Positions 16,056-23,553 of a DNA stretch of 64,000 nt are shown here, one piece after another. The translations under genes were made by a program, and so were the position numbers. Numbering within the stretch: position 1 is the stretch's first letter; each line of letters opens with the position of its first letter. The notes beneath the pieces are model-generated. The model was given only the letters and a program-made list of their open reading frames with translations, searched no databases and was not told the origin of the DNA. This DNA is from Lachnocurva sp045579705 (lineage in GTDB: Bacteria; Bacillota; Clostridia; Lachnospirales; Lachnospiraceae): assembly GCA_045579705.1 (NCBI GenBank), contig JAZNMP010000015.1, positions 46,154-110,153 of the forward strand, written 5' to 3'.

Positions 16056-16877
16056 ATGAAAGCGTATGTTTCGTATAAGCAAATGGCGGATTTAGCTAGC
16101 AAGCGTATTGAGTTTTTGGAGGAGGTTTATAACAAGCTTGATAAGCATGATTACAAGGTGGAAGGCCGAGTTGAGATTTCAAGTGGAGGTAATGAGAAAG
16201 GGAAGTTTATCTGGGCACATGATGTCGTTGAAAATGGGGTAGTACGTACAAAACGAGAATATATTCCTAAGAGAAATAAAGCCTTTGCTTCTAAAATTGC
16301 GCAGAAGAAATATGATGATGTTGTGAAACTTGCTATTTTGGCAGAAATGAAAGTGCTACAGAAAGAAAGCGCAATGACAAAAACATTGGAATCTGTTTAT
16401 TCGCAGATGTCCGATATTAGAAAACAAATTGTTGATCCGGGATATGTAACTGATGATAGGTTTGTGCAGGATTGGATTTCGGAGCCATATGTGGGATTGT
16501 CTTTTGATAAGTTTGAAAGTAAGAGTCTAGAAACGAAGAATGGTATTAGAGTCAGATCGAAGTCGGAGATTTTGATTGGTAATAGTTTATTTGATAATGG
16601 AATTCCTTTTAAGTATGAGTGTCCTTTAAGATTGAGACATGGGACTAAATATCCTGATTTTACTGTTTTGAATAAGAGAACGCGCAGGGTTTATTATTGG
16701 GAACATTTTGGAATGATGGATGATGATACTTATGTGCAGAATTCGATGGACAAACTTAGATTCTATGAGAGTGAGGGTATGGTTCTCGGTAAGGATTTGA
16801 TCGCGACCTTTGAAACATCAAATAATCCTATCTCAATCGCTGGAATTAATGGAATAATAAGGAGTTTCTTGATTTGA
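16056..16877 (+). CDS. PD-(D/E)XK-like nuclease-domain protein, paralogue P2 (uncharacterised)
   Basis: This 273-residue protein is colinear with P1. The N-terminal helical domain contains IAQKKYDDVVKLAILAEMK (about 81-99). The C-terminal module has RSKSE171, FKYE188, KYPD201FTVLN and WE216HFGMM at the same spacing, then a tail ending GIIRSFLI. E171, D201 and E216 are the candidate metal ligands; as in P1, His rather than Lys follows the last acid. AGGAGG lies 9 bp before ATG 16056. The gene is flanked by palindrome arrays C (upstream) and D (downstream) and by a 124-bp inverted-repeat element. Biochemical role is unknown; the fold assignment is inference from motif spacing. Confidence 0.6.
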   Translation: MKAYVSYKQMADLASKRIEFLEEVYNKLDKHDYKVEGRVEISSGGNEKGKFIWAHDVVENGVVRTKREYIPKRNKAFASKIAQKKYDDVVKLAILAEMKVLQKESAMTKTLESVYSQMSDIRKQIVDPGYVTDDRFVQDWISEPYVGLSFDKFESKSLETKNGIRVRSKSEILIGNSLFDNGIPFKYECPLRLRHGTKYPDFTVLNKRTRRVYYWEHFGMMDDDTYVQNSMDKLRFYESEGMVLGKDLIATFETSNNPISIAGINGIIRSFLI

Positions 16878-16910
16878 TGTTTGCTAATATATATAATACG
16901 GTATCATTAT

Positions 16911-17051
16911 GGTGTGAAATTGAAGGAAAGTGAGGAAGCACACCAGGGACGAAAAGTCAGGCTGGTGTGAAGAAGAGAAAAGTTCTCGTTTCACACCATG
17001 GTTAACAAAATAAAAGTGGTGTGAAATTGAGGGAAAGTGAGGAATCACACC
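16911..17051. repeat. Tandem array D: three 34-nt palindromic units
   Basis: Units lie at 16911-16944, 16964-16997 and 17018-17051 (periods 53 and 54 bp). All start GGTGTGA and end CACACC, with 34-nt length conserved and purine-rich interiors. The array occupies the gap between P2 and the DMT transporter, and the last unit would lie in the 5' UTR of the latter. Confidence 0.93.
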
Positions 17052-17107
17052 AGGACAAAAGAAATAAGAATAAAAAAGAAAAAACAAGAACAAAGGAAAT
17101 ATCAAAA

Positions 17108-18016
17108 ATGCCAGGAAAGATAAAAGGTGCCATACTTTGTGTGTTAGGAGCGGTGTGTTGGGGTGCATCGGGGACGATGGGACAGTATTTGTTTAGAGTG
17201 GAAAAAATGGACTCGAAGTGGTTGGTGCCAATCCGATTAGAGATGGCGGGAATCATCCTGTTTATATATTGCTTTATAAAGTATAGAGACAAGCTTTTTA
17301 AACCATTCAAAGATTTAAAAGATTTGATGATGGTGCTGGGTTATGGAATTCTCGGTGTGACGTTCAGCCAGTTTACTTACTTTTTTACAATCCAGTATTC
17401 ATCAGCGGGCGTGGGAACGATCATGCAGGATCTCTCGCCGGTTATTATATTATTGATTACGAGCGCGATGGAGCGACGCCGCCCGAGAGTGAAAGAAGTC
17501 TCGGCAGTAGTACTGGCAATCGTAGGCGTATTCTTGATAGTAACACATGGCGATATTTCAAACTTCAAAGTCCCGCCAATAGCGATAGTGTCGGGATTGG
17601 CTTGCGCTTTCTGTGTGTCGGTTTACAATATCTTGACTGCGCCACTTACAAAGCATAGGGATTACCCGGTGTTGGTGCTTCAGACTTGGTCTTTTATGTT
17701 GGGAGGAATCTTGACAGGATTAGTGTTCCGCCCTTGGACATATCATTATGTGCCGACTCCGATGGGATATGTAGGAATCGCTACGGTTGTAGTAGTTGGA
17801 AATTTGCTGGCTTTTTCGCTTTACATCTCAGGTGTGAGCGAAATCGGGCCAAACTTGGGAATTCTATACAGCTTTGCAGAGCCTTTGTCAGCGGCTGTTC
17901 TTTCTACAATAATATTTAATGAACCTTTTACAGGATTTGATGCTATAGGATTTGTTATAATATTTATAATGTTATTCTTGATTTCCGGAATTAAGCTGAC
18001 GGGAAAACGTCACTGA
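17108..18016 (+). CDS. EamA/DMT-superfamily transporter
   Basis: The protein (302 residues from ATG 17108) has ten predicted hydrophobic segments in two EamA repeats: GAVCWGASGTMGQYLFRV in the first helix, and the repeat helix near ACAFCVSVYNILTAPL. DMT proteins export or import small metabolites such as amino acids or nucleosides; the substrate is unknown. The frame extends upstream to GTG 17021 through array D, but AAGGAAATATCAAAA before ATG 17108 and the typical N-terminus MPGKIKGAILC favour the shorter start. Confidence 0.85.
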   Translation: MPGKIKGAILCVLGAVCWGASGTMGQYLFRVEKMDSKWLVPIRLEMAGIILFIYCFIKYRDKLFKPFKDLKDLMMVLGYGILGVTFSQFTYFFTIQYSSAGVGTIMQDLSPVIILLITSAMERRRPRVKEVSAVVLAIVGVFLIVTHGDISNFKVPPIAIVSGLACAFCVSVYNILTAPLTKHRDYPVLVLQTWSFMLGGILTGLVFRPWTYHYVPTPMGYVGIATVVVVGNLLAFSLYISGVSEIGPNLGILYSFAEPLSAAVLSTIIFNEPFTGFDAIGFVIIFIMLFLISGIKLTGKRH

Positions 18017-18029
18017 AGAGGATGTTGCT

Positions 18030-19280
18030 ATGACGATAGACAAAGATAGAATCGCAAAGAGTAATTTCCATAATAAAGCTGAGATGGAGCAGGAGATGGA
18101 GAGGCATGACGCTGAAACGCATGCGGAGGCTGGAAAGGCAGCGAACCGTTTGGATGACGTGAACAAGCGTAGACTCTTCAAAGAACTGTTCAAGAAGAAA
18201 AGTCTCCATGTTATCATGGGAATCCTAAAGCAGGACAATTACCTGACGAAGGTGGTTACGTTGCTGACGGGATTGATCGAGACCGGCTTTCTGTTTTGGA
18301 GCGTTATGACATATGGTTGCTTTATGGAGAGTGGCAGTCATCTGGTCATGGTGTCCCAGATTATGTACTTCGTGATGGCGGTGTATTCATATGGAATGTT
18401 TTATTTCTGTTCGAAGTATGGCGAGCAGCTGATTCACAGGTATGTGCTGTACGAAATCATTCTCAGTGCTTACTATACTGTGCTCGTGCTGTTCGGAATC
18501 TTCCTCGCGGCCATCTATAGGATTGAAGGCGCGAACGCTTATGTGCTGGTTCTCGTGTTTATCTGTACGTTCGGTGTCATAATCATGAATCCGGTACGAA
18601 TGATAATCGCATCGGCACTCTCGTTTATCATATTTAACATAGTGTTCTATTCGTATGGTATCTTCAGGTGGTACCATTCGTTAAATATAATGGAAATCAT
18701 CTTCTACATGAATGTCATCGGACTCGTGCGCTATTTCACGGTTTGTGGCTATCTGGAAACGACGGAGACCTTGTCACGCTATAGTACGATTCTCGAGCGA
18801 CTTTCGTTTACTGATGAGCTGACGCAGATTAACAATCGAAATGCATTGCGTCGCGACTGGAATACTTTTTCCGAAAAGGTGTATTCTGTGATGATGCTCG
18901 ACATCGATGATTTCAAGGATTACAACGATACATACGGTCATCTGGTCGGCGACATGGTTATAAAGGAGACGGCGCGTTTGCTCGCGGAACAGTTCGGGCC
19001 TGAGTGCTGCTATCGAATAGGTGGCGACGAGTTCCTGGTGATTTCGGAGGAGGTCGATGAGGCTTTTACGGAAAAAATATGTGCCCTTCGCAGGTTTGCC
19101 TCAGAAATCAAAGATGACAAACGCGATTTAAAAGTCTCATATAGTATCGGTGCGCTGCGCGCGTATTGCATCGAGCCGGCGTATATGAGAACGCTTCTAA
19201 AGGAAGCAGATGATGTGCTCTATGAAGTGAAGGAGCAGGGAAAGAATAACTTCAAATATGTCGTAAAGAAAGATGTTTAA
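18030..19280 (+). CDS. Membrane-bound GGDEF diguanylate cyclase
   Basis: This 416-residue protein has a basic, charged N-terminus, about six membrane helices (residues 70-245) of a generic sensory membrane domain, and a C-terminal GGDEF domain (about 260-416) with MMLDIDDFKDYNDTYGHLVGD and an intact CYRIGGDEF. The residues upstream of GGDEF (FGPECCYRI) do not form an RxxD inhibitory site, so product feedback through a canonical I-site is not expected. It should convert two GTP to cyclic di-GMP. It begins 13 bp after the DMT gene and ends before a terminator. Confidence 0.92.
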   Translation: MTIDKDRIAKSNFHNKAEMEQEMERHDAETHAEAGKAANRLDDVNKRRLFKELFKKKSLHVIMGILKQDNYLTKVVTLLTGLIETGFLFWSVMTYGCFMESGSHLVMVSQIMYFVMAVYSYGMFYFCSKYGEQLIHRYVLYEIILSAYYTVLVLFGIFLAAIYRIEGANAYVLVLVFICTFGVIIMNPVRMIIASALSFIIFNIVFYSYGIFRWYHSLNIMEIIFYMNVIGLVRYFTVCGYLETTETLSRYSTILERLSFTDELTQINNRNALRRDWNTFSEKVYSVMMLDIDDFKDYNDTYGHLVGDMVIKETARLLAEQFGPECCYRIGGDEFLVISEEVDEAFTEKICALRRFASEIKDDKRDLKVSYSIGALRAYCIEPAYMRTLLKEADDVLYEVKEQGKNNFKYVVKKDV

Positions 19281-19297
19281 TCTGGTTGAAAAAATTG

Positions 19298-19332
19298 CCT
19301 CTGTCATTTAAAATGTCAGAGGTAATTTTTTT
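19298..19332 (+). terminator. Terminator after the GGDEF gene
   Basis: CCTCTG / CAGAGG plus an inner CATTT / AAATG stem, then a T-run beginning at 19326. Confidence 0.85.
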
Positions 19333-19363
19333 GAATTTGTTTATAGATAAGGAGGATAAACGC

Positions 19364-19480
19364 ATGAACGATATTCCAGGTCGAAGTATCGATGATCCTG
19401 TTCCGTTGTGGAATAAGGTTTGTGGATTGTACTCATTGGGAATGCGCGAAGTCGCTCCTATTTATTTGAATACGATCTAG
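19364..19480 (+). CDS. 38-codon ORF upstream of mgtE, possible leader peptide
   Basis: An excellent ribosome binding site (AAGGAGGATAAACGC) precedes ATG 19364. The predicted peptide of 38 residues begins MNDIPGRSIDDPVPLW, so Pro and Asp are concentrated in the first 15 residues. It lies directly after a terminator and 68 bp before mgtE. No homologue is recognised. Acidic/proline-rich nascent peptides destabilise ribosomes at low Mg2+ and control Mg2+ transporter genes in enterobacteria (MgtL, MgtP-type leaders); a similar role here is inference. Alternatively it is an independent small protein. Confidence 0.5.
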   Translation: MNDIPGRSIDDPVPLWNKVCGLYSLGMREVAPIYLNTI

Positions 19481-19548
19481 TAATCTCATTTAATATAAAA
19501 CGGGCAGGATCATATACTTTTCTAGGTTCGAAGCGTTAGAAGAGAATT

Positions 19549-20895
19549 ATGATGAATGAGAGAGAAATGGAGCTCATGGGCTACATGGAGCGCCGTGAGT
19601 ACCTGAGACTGCGCAAGGAATTGTGCGAAATGAACGAAGTCGATGTTGCTGCTTTTCTGGAACAGCTTCCAGCGGAAGAAGCTGCTATCGTATTTCGTAT
19701 GTTGCCAAAAGATTTGGCATCTGATGTATTTGCTGAGTTTGAGAGCGATACACAGCATCATCTGGTTAGCACTATGACAGATAACGAACTTTACGATATC
19801 GTAAATGATTTGGCTGTCGATGATGCGGTTGATATGCTCGAGGAAATGCCGGCTTTCGTAGTACAGAGAGTTTTGAAAGCTGCAGATCCTGCGATGCGTA
19901 AGACTATCAATCAGTTTATGAAGTATCCGGAAGATTCTGCCGGATCTATCATGACTCCTGAGTTTGTCGGCTTGAAAGAGGCGATGACAACTAGTCAGGC
20001 TATCGAGTTTATTAGAAAGAACGGCGAAGATAGTGAGACTATTTATACTTGTTATGTAATGGATGCAAAGCGCGTGCTTCAGGGGGTCGTATCAGTTAGA
20101 ACACTACTGATTTCAAGCGATGATGAAGTGGTAGCTGATTTGATGGAGAAGAACGTAATCTCCGTAACAACTGATACAGATCAGGAAGAAGCTGCGAATT
20201 TGCTGAAAAAATACGACTTTATGTCACTTCCTGTTGTCGATAAAGAGAACCGTCTCGTCGGTATCATCACTTATGATGATGCGATGGATGTCATCGAAGA
20301 AGAAACAACAGAGGATATCGAGCGAATGGGTGCGGTAGAACCTTCGGAGACACCATATCTGAAGACGCCAGTTACAGAACTTGCAAAGAATCGTATCGTT
20401 TGGCTACTCGTCCTCATGGTTGCTGATATGATTAGTGGTGGAATTTTGGAAAAATGGCAGGAGGCTTTTGCAGCGATGCCACTCCTCATTTCATTTATCC
20501 CTATGCTTACAGATACTGGTGGAAATGCCGGTGGACAGTCATCTACTCTGATTATTCGTTCACTTGCTATGGAAGAGATCGAATTAGGTGACTGGTTAAA
20601 AGTATGGTGGAAAGAAATTAGAGTTGCTTTGATTTGTGGCATTATACTTGCATCTATAAATACTATTCGTATCTGGATTATGTATCCTGGACATGTGATG
20701 GTCGGCGTAACTATCGGAATCGCGATGATTTGTACGGTGCTTATGGCAAAGTCAGTAGGTGGAATCTTGCCGCTTATTGCATCAAAGCTACACCTGGATC
20801 CTGCGGTTATGGCTTCACCGCTTATTACAACTATCGTGGATGCAGGAAGTTTGTTGATTTATTTGAATACTGCATCAGCACTGCTTCATATATAG
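19549..20895 (+). CDS. mgtE: Magnesium transporter MgtE
   Basis: This 448-residue protein has the complete MgtE architecture: an N-terminal superhelical domain with alternating acidic segments (FLEQLPAEEAA, LAVDDAVDMLEEMP), a CBS pair (about 135-255), and a C-terminal five-helix pore domain with the signatures PMLTDTGGNAGGQSSTL and LHLDPAVMASPLITTIVDA. It is a homodimeric Mg2+ channel gated by Mg2+ binding to the N and CBS domains. No M-box riboswitch was seen upstream; a short ORF is present instead. ATG 19549 follows GAAGAGAATT, a modest site. A strong terminator follows. Confidence 0.95.
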   Translation: MMNEREMELMGYMERREYLRLRKELCEMNEVDVAAFLEQLPAEEAAIVFRMLPKDLASDVFAEFESDTQHHLVSTMTDNELYDIVNDLAVDDAVDMLEEMPAFVVQRVLKAADPAMRKTINQFMKYPEDSAGSIMTPEFVGLKEAMTTSQAIEFIRKNGEDSETIYTCYVMDAKRVLQGVVSVRTLLISSDDEVVADLMEKNVISVTTDTDQEEAANLLKKYDFMSLPVVDKENRLVGIITYDDAMDVIEEETTEDIERMGAVEPSETPYLKTPVTELAKNRIVWLLVLMVADMISGGILEKWQEAFAAMPLLISFIPMLTDTGGNAGGQSSTLIIRSLAMEEIELGDWLKVWWKEIRVALICGIILASINTIRIWIMYPGHVMVGVTIGIAMICTVLMAKSVGGILPLIASKLHLDPAVMASPLITTIVDAGSLLIYLNTASALLHI

Positions 20896-20930
20896 GATTG
20901 CTAAAACAATTATAAGAAATTATATTTTCA

Positions 20931-20979
20931 AACCGGCTTTTTGACTATTGTAACTATAGTCAAAAGTCGGTTTTTTTTA
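20931..20979 (+). terminator. Terminator of mgtE
   Basis: A long stem from AACCGGCTTTTTGACTAT to ATAGTCAAAAGTCGGTT, followed by TTTTTTTT. Confidence 0.92.
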
Positions 20980-21017
20980 TATAATTAATAAAACTATACG
21001 ATGGAAGGAAATTTATA

Positions 21018-21653
21018 ATGTCATCTACAAATGAAACAAATAATGGACCGATTCTGATCAGCATCGCTGGTGGTACAGGTTCAGGTAAATCTACTTTTAC
21101 AAATCGTCTTAAAGATAAATTCAAAGATCATATTAGCGTTTTATACTACGATAATTACTACAAGAAATATGATGGACTCACTTTTGAAGAGAGAAAAAAT
21201 ATAAACTATGATCATCCTGATGCCTTTGAAACAGAGCTGTTGCTCAAGCATCTGGAAGAGCTGAAAGAAGGCAAATCTGTAGAGTGCCCTATCTATGACT
21301 ATACTCGTCACACTCGTTCTGATGGAGTTACAGTTGTTAATCCAAGTAAAGTAATCATACTTGAGGGAATCCTGGTTTTAGCCGATAAACGTATTAGAGA
21401 CCTTTCGGACATTAAGGTGTTCGTAGAGGCTGATGCAGATGAGAGAATCCTACGCCGCGCTATTCGCGATGTAAAGGAAAGAGGTCGTGATCTCGAAGGA
21501 ATTGCTGAGCAGTATCTCGCTACAGTAAAACCTATGCATTACAGATACGTAGAACCAACAAAGGGGTTTGCGGACATCGTAATCAATAGTGGTATGAATG
21601 ACGTCGCTTTAGACATCATGGCTCAGAAGATCCAGTCTGTTATAAACGATTAA
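21018..21653 (+). CDS. udk: Uridine kinase
   Basis: This 211-residue P-loop kinase has ISIAGGTGSGKSTF at residues 13-26, the acceptor-binding YYDNYYKKYDGLTFEER, PIYDYTRHTR and the lid region RDVKERGRDLEG. It phosphorylates uridine and cytidine to UMP and CMP in pyrimidine salvage. GGAAGGAAA lies upstream of ATG 21018. It sits apart from the nucleoside operon at 48-61 kb and is followed by chemoreceptor genes. Confidence 0.93.
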   Translation: MSSTNETNNGPILISIAGGTGSGKSTFTNRLKDKFKDHISVLYYDNYYKKYDGLTFEERKNINYDHPDAFETELLLKHLEELKEGKSVECPIYDYTRHTRSDGVTVVNPSKVIILEGILVLADKRIRDLSDIKVFVEADADERILRRAIRDVKERGRDLEGIAEQYLATVKPMHYRYVEPTKGFADIVINSGMNDVALDIMAQKIQSVIND

Positions 21654-21688
21654 TTTGTTACCTGTAGTTAAATAATAGGAGGGAAGAA

Positions 21689-23407
21689 ATGAGAAAAAGA
21701 GTAATTCGTAAACTCGTAATAGCAGTACTTATTGCTGTTTCGATTCTGGTTGTAGTATTAACATCTTTGTCTGGACATTATATTAAGAATGCTTATGAAA
21801 AAATGTCTGAGGAAGAGCTCCGTGCAACAGCCATTCAGTTTGAAGATGAAACATCACACGAATACGATGGTGACTGGGGAGTTAACAAAAAAGGTCAGCT
21901 GACAAAGGGACCTGATAATGTTCATGAAGAATATCTCGAGCAGTTTATAAAGATGACAAAGAAGACAGATATCTATTATTCAATCTACTATGGCTCTAAA
22001 TGTTATCTCACTACTTTAAAGAAGAATAATGGCGATTATTTAACAGGAGTAGAGGCTAGTTCAAAGGTTCAGGAAGAAGTCTTGAATCAGGGAAATAATC
22101 TGTTCCTTTCTAATACGCAGATAGATGGAAAAAAATACAGCGCTTATTATATTCCTCTAAAGAATGATGATGGTTCTGTAGTTGGTATGATCTATACATG
22201 TAGATTGAGTGCAGATATACAGAACACAATTACGAGAGTACTCGTAACTATGATTATTGCGGCAGTGTTATGTACGCTGGTAATCTTTTTACTGGGTCTG
22301 CTTACAGATATGTTACTCGGACCTGCAATGCTTGAAATTTCAAATTGCTTAAAGGCTATGTCTAGTGGTGATTTGAATCACAGATTCCCTGCTAAACTTA
22401 CAAATCGAGTGGATGAGCTCGGAATCATCTCCAAATCAGGAGAGGAACTTAGAAATAAGCTTCGTGAAGTAATCGGAGAGAGTAAAGGAATCACTACAGA
22501 GGTTTCTAAATCAGGTGATGAGCTTGCGATGAATGCAGATAATGCTACACAGGCTTCTGGTCAGGTAACAGATGCAGTAGATGAAATCTCACGCGGAGCT
22601 GTAGAGCAGGCTGAGTCAGTAAGTGATTCTGCAAAGAACACAAACAATATCGGTGAAGACATCGACAGTATTACAGAGAATGTAGAAGAACTTGAGAAGT
22701 TCTCTCGAGAAATGTCTGAGTATACACAGGCTTCTATGAAAGCTTTGAATGAGCTTATGGAGCAGAATGCTGAAGTCGTTCAGGCTATGGAAGTAATCAG
22801 TGGACAGATTCAGGCTACAAATGAGGCAGTTAAATCTATCGCGGATGCATCAGGACTCATCACAGATATCAGTGGTCAGACAAATCTGTTGTCACTAAAT
22901 GCTTCTATCGAAGCTGCGCGTGCCGGTGAAGCAGGTAGAGGATTTGCAGTAGTAGCGACAGAAATCGGACAGCTGGCAAATCAGTCAGAAGATGCCGCGA
23001 AAAAGATAAATGAAATCGTGGATAACCTCGTTCATGAATCTGAAAAGTCAGTTCAGACAGTAGTAGAACTTCAGGAAGGCTTTGAAAAACAGAATGAGAA
23101 AATCGATGCTACGAAGTCAGATATGGAATCAATGTCAGACGGAGTATTGAATGTTACAGAATCTGCTGATAAAATAACTGAGAGGGTTCATAGTTTGAAT
23201 GAGGCAAAGAACAGACTTCAGAAGATTATAAATGATCTCGCTGGAATCTCTCAGTCAAATGCAGCATCAACTGAGCAGACAAATGCTTCTATGCAGGAAC
23301 TCAATGCTTCATTTACTTATGTAAACGAAGCTTCTCAGGAATTGAAGAATTTGGCAGCGAGCCTCGCAGAGCAGCTTAAGTTCTTTAATTTAAATGAAGA
23401 AGAATAA
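21689..23407 (+). CDS. Methyl-accepting chemotaxis protein (single-Cache-like sensor)
   Basis: This 572-residue receptor has an N-terminal membrane helix (about 8-29), an extracytoplasmic domain of about 150 residues with YYSIYYGSKCYLTTL and KYSAYYIPLKNDDGSVVGMIY (Cache_3-like), a second membrane helix near 180-205, HAMP, and the MA signalling domain with the hairpin tip QTNLLSLNASIEAARAGEAGRGFAVVATEI. It relays an unknown ligand to CheA/CheW. AGGAGGGAAGAA precedes the ATG. The next gene is another receptor. Confidence 0.92.
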   Translation: MRKRVIRKLVIAVLIAVSILVVVLTSLSGHYIKNAYEKMSEEELRATAIQFEDETSHEYDGDWGVNKKGQLTKGPDNVHEEYLEQFIKMTKKTDIYYSIYYGSKCYLTTLKKNNGDYLTGVEASSKVQEEVLNQGNNLFLSNTQIDGKKYSAYYIPLKNDDGSVVGMIYTCRLSADIQNTITRVLVTMIIAAVLCTLVIFLLGLLTDMLLGPAMLEISNCLKAMSSGDLNHRFPAKLTNRVDELGIISKSGEELRNKLREVIGESKGITTEVSKSGDELAMNADNATQASGQVTDAVDEISRGAVEQAESVSDSAKNTNNIGEDIDSITENVEELEKFSREMSEYTQASMKALNELMEQNAEVVQAMEVISGQIQATNEAVKSIADASGLITDISGQTNLLSLNASIEAARAGEAGRGFAVVATEIGQLANQSEDAAKKINEIVDNLVHESEKSVQTVVELQEGFEKQNEKIDATKSDMESMSDGVLNVTESADKITERVHSLNEAKNRLQKIINDLAGISQSNAASTEQTNASMQELNASFTYVNEASQELKNLAASLAEQLKFFNLNEEE

Positions 23408-23553
23408 AGGGGACACTAGTTTAAGGACAGAATTAGAGTAAAGCTAGTTATCTATACACAATTAAATATAGAAATATGATTCAAACAATCATAGGGATTT
23501 TGATCTGCTTTTGTTTTAGTAATTCGTAACTAATGTTTATACGGAGGTGTGCT

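Noticed and set aside
12395..17051. CRISPR array interpretation of the regularly spaced 34-nt palindromes
   Set aside because: The interior of the units varies while only the arms are constant, the intervening sequence is only about 20 bp and AT-rich rather than unique protospacer-like DNA, and there are no cas genes nearby.
17021..17107. N-terminal extension of the DMT transporter from GTG 17021
   Set aside because: The extension is encoded by the last unit of array D and a Lys/Glu-rich low-complexity stretch, and a proper ribosome binding site precedes ATG 17108.
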